Of a stretch of DNA of 64,000 bases, positions 35,756-46,782 are shown piece after piece. Made by a program: the position numbers and the translations under genes. Origin of the DNA: Rhynchospora pubera (taxonomy: Eukaryota; Streptophyta; Magnoliopsida; Poales; Cyperaceae); assembly GCA_028095005.1 (NCBI GenBank), contig CM051459.1, positions 255,736,229-255,800,228 of the forward strand, given 5' to 3'. Below the pieces are notes generated by a model. The model worked only from the letters and a program-made list of their open reading frames with translations, did not search any database and had not been told where the DNA came from. Position 1 is the first letter of the stretch. Each line of letters begins with the position of its first letter.

Positions 35756-35950
35756 GTATGCAAGGATATTTCATCGAGGATAATATATTGGAGAGTTTAA
35801 ATCGGTTATAATGAACTAGATCCTATAGTTAGATCGTCATGTACCATCGAGTGGTATGCAAGGATATTTCATCGAGGAGAATATATCGGAGAGTTTAAAT
35901 CGGTTATAATGAACTAGATCCAATAGTTAGATCGTCATGTACCATCGAGT
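35755..35950. repeat. 98-bp direct tandem duplication
   Basis: GGTATGCAAGGATATTTCAT ... GTACCATCGAGT occurs twice, at 35755-35852 and 35853-35950, with only a few differences. It lies directly after the (GT)n tract. Confidence 0.85.
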
Positions 35951-36130
35951 CGTTTTTCGAGATTCAAATTTCAAATGGTTAATATGAACCTTTAAAGTTG
36001 TTCTCCATATTGAGATATTCTTGGAGACCAAATTTTATATTTTGTTAAATTTTTTTATTTTTTGTTACGATATTTTTTAATTAAAGGGTCTCAAAAACTC
36101 TAATTATAATTTTTTTTAAATAACAGAATT
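35951..36130. mobile_element. Partial foldback family F2 copy
   Basis: CGTTTTTCGAGATTCAAATT to AAAAACTCTAATTATAA follows the left half of the F2 elements (GGAGACCAAATTTTATATTTT). The right half is missing. Confidence 0.5.
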
Positions 36131-38900
36131 AATATAAAAGGTTTAGTAAGGATTTAGGTCCAGATTTCTAAAATGGATCGTGATAACCCGTCAATCTATG
36201 GAGGACTGCGTCATAAACAGTGGACCGAAGGAGTTTGGACCGGATCGGACTGAATGGTTAACACCAGCCTCTGAAATCAGCACACGTTATTTCTGACCCA
36301 AATTTATACAGATAAAATATATATAACGTACAATGTGACATTAATAAATTAAAATCAGTTTCCTTCTTATTAAAAGAAATTTGCATTTTTCATCTGCTCC
36401 GTTGAATAAGGATTTCTCATTGTGGTTTTATGGGTTTCTTCCGAATACTTGCAAGTTCTGAAGAAGTAAGAAGGAATAGTCGATAAAACATCCAGATCAA
36501 ATACAGATTTTAAATTTAAGGGGACCAACCAATATGTACTGAAATTTAATCCGAGTCCTGATATCCCTGCAAATCTTTTATTGACCCATTTAATAACTCT
36601 AAATCAATGATGTATATATCTATATATAGTGTGCGGTATGTGCATCGTAGCATGAGTAATTCACTGTCAAAAAAAAAAAATGTAGAATCATGTTTTTGAG
36701 CAAGCCTAGCACTGACAGTAGTTAAAAAAAAAAACAAAAAACACAAATCATTTCCAAACCGTGGTCCTCAGGTTGCAAGTACAAATAGCAAATTATATTT
36801 GTAAATAATATATACGTAATTAGGTCTGCTTGTAATTTTATTTTCCAATTAACTACAATGGTAGTCCATAAATAAGAAAACAAATAAAATAACGATTTTA
36901 AATATTTACACATAATATCATTAAATTTACTTACCCTTTTGGGCGACGGGCATCAACATTTTTTGTCCGACAAGCTTATAATTTTTTGTTTTGTCATACC
37001 CATACCCAATCTCTATTGACATCTGACTTATCAAATACGGTATGGATTTGATAATCATACAAAAATAAGGGGCGATTTACCAACACTTTATTGATCAGGT
37101 AATATCACAGCGGTATAGTGGTAAAATAAAAATTAATAACAATTAATTCTTCGGTCCTACCCACATTTGCCACTCATGCGCTACACTAATAATTAATTAC
37201 CATAAAATTGGTCAGTTTGGTACATAGATGTGAGACTATTGATTCTCCCAATAGACCTCCTTTACGTTCATGTTCGTATTCATACTCCAACTAGGATAGT
37301 GTTATACGGATCCAATTTGTTTGGGACCCCTTAATAAATTAGTGCGCACTATGTAACGCAGAGAAAAACTGCACGCCGCGGTTAGAGGTTAAAATACTGA
37401 CATTCTGACAAGTGACCATTAAGATTATGACTAAACCTAGGCAATCCGTACCCAGTTAAAAAAATTATAATCCGGTGAACTGGATATCCTTCCCACACGC
37501 CCCTCTACGGACCCAAATTCTCTCCAGTTAAGCCTCCATTATTTAAAAATTTCATCCTATAAAATATCAAATAAATTATTTATTTATATACCAATCAAAA
37601 CCATCCTATGTTGTTTTAAATTAAATAATTGGAAACTGTAGTTCTCCAGTTTGAATAAAACGGAGAGGTTATCAAACGTTAATTTTGTTTTCTGGCCTGG
37701 GCTGGTTGTGAAATGCAGAAGTGTGAAATGAATCAGGACTGAAGAGTGCATACTCCATGTCCCCAGTCAAACCAAGGACCAAAGACTCTCTGCCCACCTC
37801 TGCTCTCTGTCTCCCTGCTTAATCTCATGTGTATATTACGTGATTAGTCAGTTAAACCCTTTTGCTTGAGCTCGCTAATCTCAACGTTATCACGTAATAG
37901 TACCGAATAAAATCGAGGGTATTCTGGTCATTTTGGCTTCCCTACCCCACCCTCCAAACCTCCTCAAAAGTCGAGTTTGGGAAGAGGAGAGAGAATAAGC
38001 ACATGGGGATTTTTGACAAGACTCGGTCTGTAATAACTCCCTAGACAGTGGGAGTTAATTATGATTAGATTCACCTCAATGCATTAAAAAATAGCGGTTA
38101 ATTTAATTTAATTTACCATCTAATTGATAGATTAACAAAAGATCTACTATATTGCTCAAACACCTTAAGCTAAAATAACTATAATTTTTTGTAAATATAA
38201 AAGTTCAAAATATATACTAGTAGAGGAAAGTTTTAAATTTATTTTGTGCATTTCATTTTTTTTAAGAATAATACTTTAATGATATTTAAGACTAAAACAA
38301 AATTCATCATTTAATGACGACGAAAGTACTCAGAACTAAATGACACCACTCCTATATTTTTACATAATTAATGAAATATGGAAAATATTTTGTGTGTGTG
38401 GCAATAAAATATGAAAAAAACAATGTACAAGAGTTCTTAAATTTTGAATATGTGTGTTCACTAAAAATATTCAGATTACTAAATGATGAATTGTCTTTTA
38501 GTTTGAGATTTTAGCATTGTTCTTAAAAAAATTGAAACAGACAAATAAAAAATCCAAAGCCTCACTTTACTAACAAAATGCATGGTCATCATATATTTTA
38601 AACTTTCATAATTTGAAAAAAAAATGTAATTATTTTAACGTATGACATTTAAGGAATATATATATTTTTAGACCTACTATCGATTAGAAACTCGGTTGGA
38701 AAATTTTTCATAAATATTTAATTTAAAAATAAATTAGATGGTTTACATCCAATTTATCTTAAAAAAATAGTATCGATTAGATGGTAAATAAAGTACAAAT
38801 AATTGACCTGGTCAGCCAATACTTAACTTTAAGCGCAAAGCCAAGTGTAGATGAGATTTGGCAGGAGGGGCCCATAGGGTCTGTCACAAAAGAGAATCTA
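36131..38900. other. Intergenic, upstream of the BZR1-like gene
   Basis: About 2.8 kb with no recognised gene. AT-rich throughout, with a somewhat GC-richer stretch at 37690-37810. The last few hundred bases should hold the promoter of the transcription factor gene. Confidence 0.35.
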
Positions 38901-38929
38901 TCCAATCTCGTCGCAATAAAGTAATCGTA

Positions 38930-39152
38930 CTCTCGTCGTGAGCTCTCCCAGCCTCCTCTCCTCTGTCCAAAAAGCAATCACACACACACTATTGTATTTT
39001 AGTCCACACCATCTCCCACCCAAACAAGCAAGAGAAGAGAGAGAGAAATCAGAACCCAAAAACAAAGAAGAAGAAACAAAGCCTCCTCTAACGGCGAAGC
39101 TTCTTGCACCGAGCAACTAGCAGAGACAGCTTGAGCAAGAGAAGTACAAAGG
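38930..39152 (+). promoter_or_regulatory. Leader region of the BZR1-like gene
   Basis: CT-, CA- and GA-rich sequence (CTCTCCTCTGTCC, CACACACACTA, GAGAAGAGAGAGAG) directly upstream of the ATG, as in many plant 5' UTRs. Transcription start not determined. Confidence 0.35.
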
Positions 39153-41551
39153 ATGACATCAGGGGGAGGTGGAGGAGGAGGAGGAGGAGGAGGAGGTGGA
39201 GGGAGGATGCCGACGTGGAAGGAGAGAGAGAACAACAAGAGGAGGGAGCGGAGACGACGCGCCATCGCCGCGAAGATATTTGCCGGGTTGAGAGCTCTCG
39301 GGAACTACAAGCTTCCCAAGCACTGCGACAACAACGAGGTGCTCAAGGCTCTCTGCCGCGAGGCCGGGTGGGTCGTCGAGGATGACGGCACCACCTACCG
39401 CAAGGTACTAAATTTCTGTGTAATTCTGTCAGATCTCACATCTTCTTTTGGTTTTAGTTTGTTTCTGTCTTCCCCTGTTTCAGTTTTTTCAGATCTTGGG
39501 TGGTGGAAGCAGAGGATTGCCTTGTAGGATTTGATTGGTTTTTGTTGGTTTTTCTGTTTTTTTTTTCTAGGAATTGAGTAATTAGGCCAGTGATTAATTA
39601 ATAGTATTCTTCAGATTCATCTGATCCTATGCTTTTGTTCTATGTCCACTTTGAGATCCGGTTGTTTATAGTAATTTGGAGTAGATGTGTCTTTTGAGTG
39701 ATCTTTCTCGAATTGGGAATATTTATTTTTGAGCGATCTTTCTCAAATTGGAACTAATTTATGTAAAACTAAAATCCCATTGATCTAATTAATTACTCGT
39801 CTGAAGCTCCCTTTCAATTCTAATGAATTAATGATTGGTTTGTTCAAGGTATTAATTATTAAAATTTGTAGGAAAGAAATCTTTTTTCTAGTAGATCTAC
39901 TGTCCACATTTTTCAATTCACAAGGCCTTATTGGACATGAATTTCGCCTGGATGGCTGGATTAAGTTTATTTTGTGGGATCAAATAGTAGAAGCAAAAAG
40001 ATCACGAGTTTTCTCTTTTTCCTTTTGACTGCTTTCTCTTTTGAGGTGGTCTTTTGTTCATTACCTTTCCTTTATTTTCAATCGGCCATGATGAGGATCT
40101 TTTTACTAGAGTTCTTCGTTGAAATCCAGTCTTTGCTGTCCAACTTTTTGCACCTATTTTTTTACTTTTCCTGTTTCAACATGTATCCCACTAATCTGAA
40201 CAGTTGTCAAGCGATATCTCCCGTTTCATGATGTTCAACTTTAAACAAAAAAATTGAAACCAAAGAGGAGAAATTAAAGGAGCAACATTTAAAGTAACCA
40301 AACCAACAACTACTAGACCACTGTACATGATAAAAAGTTAAGTACTAATAAAAGAACTACTCTGCACAGTAAAGGGGATGTGTCTTTTGCAAATTAATTC
40401 TAATGCATTTGCAAGAGATACTGTTTGGTTCATAATGCTGTTACCTGTTAGTCCAGACTACATATATATTAAGGCCCTGTTTGGATAGTTAGGAATAAGG
40501 GCTATTCTAGACTAAATAGCTATTCGGGACTAAGAAACCATCCAAACAGTCCAGGATTAAGAGCTTATTCTTAATCAGACTAAGATTAGTTAATCCGACA
40601 TTTTGTTAGAATAAGAGTTGAGATTAGAAAGAAAAGCTCATTATTTATTCTTTCCTCATCCAAACAAAAAGTCTTAATCTGAGATTAAGCTTATTCTTAA
40701 GAATTTAGGGTTAAGAATCTTAATCCTGAATAGCTAATTCTACCCTTAATCTCATACGATCCAAACAGAGCCTAAACTTTTAAGAAATGTCTTTTAGTTC
40801 TTGCTTATGCATCAAATTGCTTCTGAACATTTTATCCTAATTGAATTTTAATTATTATCAGGGATGTAAACCACCTGTGCTACCACCAGAAGCTGCACTT
40901 GGCGGTTTAGCCTCAGCAAACTTGAGCCCCTGTTCTTCATCTCAACTTCTTAGTGCTCCTTCATCAGCCTTTGTCAGCCCAGTACCTTCCTACCATGCAA
41001 GCCCTTCTTCCTCTTCCTTTCCTAGCCCGACCCGTACTGAGAATCCTAACCCTAATCCTAATTATAACAACCCTACTGCCGTCAACCCATCGTACCTCCT
41101 TCCCTTCCTCCGAAATCTTCCTAACCTCCCCCCACTTCGTATCTCCAATAGCGCTCCCGTGACACCGCCTCTCTCCTCCCCAACTGCTCGGCCCACTAAA
41201 GTACGCAAACCTGAGTGGGAGCCAGATCCTTTTAGGCACCCATTTTTCGCTGTCTCAGCTCCTTCAAGTCCAACACGGGCCAGGCAACACCGGCATCCTG
41301 ACACAATACCTGAATGTGATGAGTCTGATGTCTCGACAGTTGATTCAGGTAGGTGGATTAGCTTCCAACATACTGCACCTGCTTCACCCACCTTCAACCT
41401 GGTCAACCCTGGTGTGGCTGGTACCGATACAGAGATGATTACTGGTACAGCTGTTGGTCAAGATTTTGAGTTTGAGAAAGGAAAGGTTACGCCATGGGAG
41501 GGAGAGAGGATTCATGAGGTAGCTGTGGATGATCTTGAGCTGAAGCTTTAG
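39153..41551 (+). CDS. BZR1: BES1/BZR1 family brassinosteroid transcription factor
   Basis: Two exons, 39153-39404 and 40862-41551, joined between YRK and GCKPP, give 313 aa. The N-terminus is MTS followed by 14 Gly from a GGA repeat, then the bHLH-like DNA-binding domain (residues about 19-86: WKERENNKRRERRRRAIAAK ... NNEVLKALCREAGW). A Ser/Pro-rich region follows with many Ser/Thr-x3-Ser/Thr sites, the kind phosphorylated by BIN2/GSK3 kinases, including ISNSAPVTPPLSSPTA. The PEST-like block IPECDESDVSTVDSGRW lies at about 233-247. The protein ends in DDLELKL, which contains the LxLxL EAR-type repression motif. Family members continue a few residues further, so this C-terminus is unusually short. 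Role: nuclear, represses or activates brassinosteroid-response genes. Sequence resembles the rice protein most, as recalled. The 1457-bp intron holds a MITE. Confidence 0.93.
40473..40772. mobile_element. MITE in the BZR1-like intron, TSD TAA
   Basis: 300 bp with ends GGCCCTGTTTGGATAG / CGATCCAAACAGAGCC and TAA on both sides (40470-40472, 40773-40775), compatible with PIF/Harbinger (Tourist-like) MITEs. The interior contains inverted CTTATTCTTAA / TTAAGAATAAG motifs. It ends about 90 bases before the splice acceptor. Confidence 0.75.
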
Positions 41552-44500
41552 TAGTTGTAAGCGGTAAGACAGAATGCAGGATTTATTGAAGGTTAACCTA
41601 TACAAAAATTTGTGATAATTTGAGGGGTTAATTTAAGATAAGTCTGTTTCTAGTGTCATTCTGTATTTTCTCTTGTCAACCAATTTTTTTACCTAGGTCT
41701 TGAGTAATGATGAATGAACACAGATTGGATTATTTTTTACATTGCTTCAGGCTAGATTATTTTTTCCATTCTTCAGTTTAAATTTATTGTCATTGCTTCA
41801 GATATTGAGTAGTGATGTATCAGTATCTGATTCCAATTCGCCATTGAGATGTTTATACACATGTACTGTCAACACATTCAATTGTAAAGACAAAATAACT
41901 GCTCCATAGCAACAAAATAAATTCGGAATTCCTGCGGTAAGTGGTAAGTATGTAAAATCCTTGTAAATTAGAAATGCAAAATATATACTTCCACCCATTT
42001 TCTCAGTAGACTTACCTCCGCCTGAAACTGCGGCTATTGATTTGTTTATTACGGGACGCAGGAGAGTCTAGGAAGTTGCAACCTAGTGACACTCTGTAAC
42101 AACCGTTCTTGTAGAAATAATCTGTGGAAACCCTGCATTTTCTAAAATGAGACAAACGTTATCTTCAATCAATTAGGCGCACGACACGCATATATCACTC
42201 AATAGCAACACAAAATTGACAAGCTGGTACGATAATTCTCTCATGTCCAAGCATGGGAAAAAAACTCAGCAATCATATCCAAAACCATAGTAACTATTTT
42301 ACACTTGCAGCCATACCAACACATGCTTTCGGTCTCCATAAATGCTCAATGAGTTCCTCTCTGACCCACGTGAGATAACTACTGCCCGTATAGGTCCCTT
42401 TTAAAACATTAACGATGCCTTGTTGGATAGAAGGGTACCGGAGAACTAGAGTTGGGTCCCGGTACATGTGATGAGAGGTTGCTTGTCTCAGCAATGCTGG
42501 AGTTGCTCAATGATATGATGCCTTCACTCTACCAAATCATGCATATGCACGAACCAATCCCTTAGGGATTATGGATCATGGTCCCTAATTTTGAAAGGCT
42601 CCTACCAACTCATAGGCATGATTGGAATAACTAACTTAGCAATAAAAATTGATTAATAAGAATATTCAAAGTAGGACATGAGAAGTTCTGTGATGGAATA
42701 GTATTATATAATTCTTCTCTCAATAAATTTGAAGTAAAATGATCTATTCTATCACATTTAACATCGATTTTAACTTTACCAGCACACTTGATGAATAACA
42801 GGTCGAATAGGAAACCAAAAGGAAATAATGTAAAAGAAAAAAATAATGATGATGCCTGATTGATTAGTCAAATGATTTGGTAATTACATTTCTTGTAAGG
42901 TAAGCACGTAACAGGGGGGTTAATTAGCTGGTTAAGTTATATAATAAGATATATTTAAATTACATGTTTTATCTCAAAGATATTTTTAAACTACGCTTAC
43001 TGCTGGCAAAGATTCCTACTGTTCCAGTCTCCAACGACAGCAAATCCACTAGGCATCACCACAACAAAAAAAATGCCTTTTGTTATAAAATAATCTTCTA
43101 GCAAACCCATCACGAAATCAATATTATTATGTCACGTTACTCGGTTTCTCTCCAATTATGTAAACGACTCATTATTTTTATTCACTGAAATTTTGTAATA
43201 TTCGTGCAACTTCTTCCAAATGCCAGCAGCAGCCTAAAAAGACAATATAAAAAACGCAGTCGAATTATCAGCCCCGATTTATTTTTATATAAAAAATAAA
43301 TGACTAATTCAATTTTTTAGGTTCTATTGGAGTTTTGCAACATGCATTTTAGTTCTTATTACGCATTTTGGCTGAGACGGTGGACCCAACTCTATAATGG
43401 CAGAAACGTAATTTGGAGAAAATGAGGCGTTTGAAAGACTATTCCGAAAAAAAATTTATGGGATAAAAGGCATATAGCAGCTCATCCTAAACTGTTTTTG
43501 GTTAAGATAATGTTCGTGTGATGTTTTCTTCTGAATTTGGTTGCTGGAGAGGGGGTCAGACCCTCTATGAATATGACATTTCTTTATATTCAATTGGAAA
43601 CTTTAATTATATTTCCTTGTTGGCCCCCCTATTAAATGGAAGTAACTATATTTGTATATACATATTTCTTTTTCGAACAGTTAGGTCCTGATCAGAAGTT
43701 CAGAACCAGAGACGAGCGATAAAAGAAAAGAAAAGAAAAGAAAAAAAAAGAGAAGAAAATAAAATATATCTCGCCAATTTTTTTTTAGTTTTGGACGGGA
43801 TTTCACACCGCCAAAATTTTCTCGCCAATTCTCGCCGGAAGAGAATTCCCCCGCCTCCTTTGTCACTTCCGATCAGTGGATTTGGAGAAAAGTAATTTTC
43901 ATTTTCATTTCTCGCGTTAAATTTGCGGTTCCAATCATAGCCTTAATAGAATCAAGGGGATTGGAAATGAAACTGATAAAAACATTACGGATAAAAGTCA
44001 TATGAAATTGTCATATTCTTCAAAATAATAAATTCTTTTACAAAAATTTCCAAAAGAGATATCAAGCAAGACTAATGATTAAACATTTTGTCGACTGAAA
44101 AATTTCGAGGTACTTATTCTCTTCTGTATTAATCAAATTAATTAGCATATGTACTCAAATTAATTAGTATATCTACTTTGCTTGGAATGTGATTTTAATC
44201 TAATTTAAGATTTAAAAAAAAAAGAAATTCAAGTTAGATTGTTAAAGCATACGTGATTTAATTTTTTTTATGGCTACAAGATTCATAATTTTCATGAATT
44301 CATATACCATGATTTATAAGAAATTATGACGTGAGTTCTGCTTTCTTTTCTTTTTTTTTTCTCTAACGATATCATATGCACTTAAATCGATTCAAGTAAA
44401 AAGGATGTAACTTTGGCCATTTGGCTCCTCATGTTGCATTTCTAGCTCCGCCCGTTCCTTCATCCTTGTATGCAAGCAATGTTGACAATGAGGTATCCGT

Positions 44501-45127
44501 TCACTCTCACTTGAGCTGGGCATAGGCTGTGATCAATGCGGATGTCTGTCATGCTGGACAGATGCTACTTGACTGAGAAAGTGAGAGAGTTGCCTTTTCT
44601 TTTCTTTCTTTTTTTTTTTTTTTAAGAAATGGTTTATGTTGGTACTGCTTGCCTGGTTGGTACCACTTAAATACGCTGTCCATAAACATATTTTTTATGA
44701 AGTCAATGATATGCTGAGATTCATGTTGTAATATCTCGCTACAGATGCTTTTATATTCTTGGTAGAGAGTTTGGAGTCGCAACATTCTTCTTATGCTAAA
44801 AATTCTTATATATGTTGTTTCTATTTTTTAAAACAGGCAACCTTCTATTGCTTTATTTTCTTTCCTTTCTTTCAAGAAGAATAGATGACAGCATGATAAA
44901 TACAAATCAATTGTTCGAGTAAATTCCTCTTATAATCTTACCTGAGAAGCAAGCCATGAAATCAAAAAGAGGCAACGGAGACAGAATAGCTAGGTTGTTT
45001 ACCTGCATTTTACCTATGAATCAAGCCTACTTGTACGACGAGGCTACTGCATTTAAGTACTGAAAAATTATATTCAAAGTGTTGCTTACTTGCTTGTATT
45101 ATTTCTCCTAATAATGTGATACGTTCT
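41552..45127. other. Intergenic, no clear gene
   Basis: 3' UTR of the BZR1-like gene, then AT-rich DNA. An (AAAAG)n microsatellite is at 43722-43746. One short open stretch at about 44411-44492 reads GHLAPHVAFLAPPVPSSLYA before GAG|GTATCC; it is too short to call an exon. Confidence 0.35.
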
Positions 45128-45361
45128 ACGTTGTTATGTTTGTATGAGCCGAGAATAGGGAATAGGAATAAAGAATTTCGGTTTGCGTGCTTATTCTTAT
45201 TCTTGTACAACCCAAACAACACAAGAATAAGGAATTTGGGCCCTTATTTCTATACTAACAAAACTATGGTATAAGAATAAGGAATATGGATAAGCACGTA
45301 AAACGAAATTCTTTATTCCTATTCTCTATTCACGGCTTGTTCCGTTGCATCCAAACACACC
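45128..45361. mobile_element. Foldback MITE (GAATAAGGAAT type)
   Basis: The left GAGAATAGGGAATAGGAATA and the right TATTCCTATTCTCTATTCAC halves are inverted, as are the inner CTTATTC/GAATAAG motifs. The right end is CATCCAAACACACC. Approximate boundaries. Confidence 0.55.
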
Positions 45362-45406
45362 ATTAAGTCTTAAAAGAACTCGAACCACAACCTTTCGGTG
45401 CAGACA

Positions 45407-45559
45407 CCTTCACAACTGCGTGTGATGGTATCAAGAAATTTAGGAATGTTGAGGTCATCCTTTCGGGCTGACATTTGAACAGCACCTTCACAACTGCGTG
45501 TGATGGTATCAAGAAATTTAGGAATGTTGAGGTCATCCTTTCGGGCTGACATTTGAACA
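45407..45559 (-). repeat. 78-bp tandem duplication that keeps a reading frame
   Basis: Two virtually identical 78-bp units lie head to tail, at 45407-45484 and 45485-45559+. On the minus strand each unit reads VQMSARKDDLNIPKFLDTIT, then RSCEGA. The unit is 26 codons, so the frame continues through both. I do not recognise the protein. The frame stops soon after and is likely a captured exon fragment. Confidence 0.6.
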
Positions 45560-45639
45560 GTTCTTGAAATTTTTTATGCTAGAAGAACAGTTTGTCATGA
45601 CCACTAATTACCTTTTTGGAATTTGCTTTGGTTGTTTAT

Positions 45640-46782
45640 TAGTTGTTTAACTGTGTTACCATGTTCTATGAATATGTGAAATTGTACTTGATTTGCATTT
45701 CAGGAAAAAATGATTTATTTCTCTGGATTGTATGTGTTATTTCTTTCTCATTGGATAGTAACCAATTCTCAAGAGTCCTGATTCCTGAACTAGTACAGAA
45801 ACACCCAGATAACCAAATCAGAAGTCCAGAGAACCAGAATTCTGGAAATTCATTGCACAGGAGGCTAGGAGCAGCCTAGCAGGAGAGGCAAATCTCCTTT
45901 GTACGCATGACATAAACGAATGAAGCATACAAGTATATCAACCTATCCATGTAACATGAGATTCAGCAACCCAATAAAACTAGAATCATTTCACACGATG
46001 CTTATTCATTAAGGATGGACAAATCAGATGTACAAGACTAATTGAATAAAATTGAAGCAAGGAATAGTGCAACAATTGTAGAAATATAACCATTACCACT
46101 TTGACTGCAGTTCAATAATAAATGTCCACCAGTTTTGATTGATAAGGCGTACCTGTGGGTAAATCATTAAAATTGTATCAATTTGGGGGGATTTCCTAGA
46201 GATTTTGAAACACCTCACAACATCGCTAGTTAAAAATGAAAAAGTTGAGAGATTGAGAGAGATTTGCTAGAATTTAAGTATTTTATTTTGATGATAAAAT
46301 TTAAGTAGTAGGGAATGGGATTACCATTTCAATCAAGCACAGTTTTGTTACTCATTTTTAGCTGCTGAGCAGCGCATATTATCTTGTGGTGCCCGTCGAT
46401 CATTTTATTTTTTTGGGTAGAACTAGAACCCCGATAGACTGATCAATGGCATGAGATTTATCCAAATTTCCAACTTAGATGGGTCCACTTCTTCGTTTAA
46501 GTTGCTTTCATGTCTTTCTTTTATTCGCCATCTCCAGGACACTTACCAACTTTGATGATTTTAACTGGAGAACTCGACCAAACCACACAAGCCAACAAAT
46601 ACGTTATACTCTCTCTCTCTCTCGCGCACACACACACACACACACAATTATATAAACCACTTCTTATATTTCCATGCTTATAAAGAGCACACTACGTGAA
46701 AGTAAATTGCAATCAATAGCAATTTTATTTTATAAATATAAATAAATAATTCATACAATTTAACATAAACTGTATAATAAAG
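45640..46782. other. Intergenic, 3' of the aminopeptidase gene
   Basis: Contains (CT)n(CA)n at 46611-46647. A plus-strand frame near 45762-45879 (VLIPELVQKHPDNQIRSPEN) looks faintly protein-like, but no splice partner was found. Confidence 0.3.

Noticed and set aside
38999..39385. Overlapping frames opposite and beside the BZR1 first exon (poly-Pro and poly-Arg)
   Set aside because: They are shadows of the GGA repeat and the conserved bHLH-like exon in other frames.
44411..44492. Pro-rich frame followed by a GAG|GTATCC donor-like site
   Set aside because: Stops lie two codons upstream of the readable part, and no partner exon was found.
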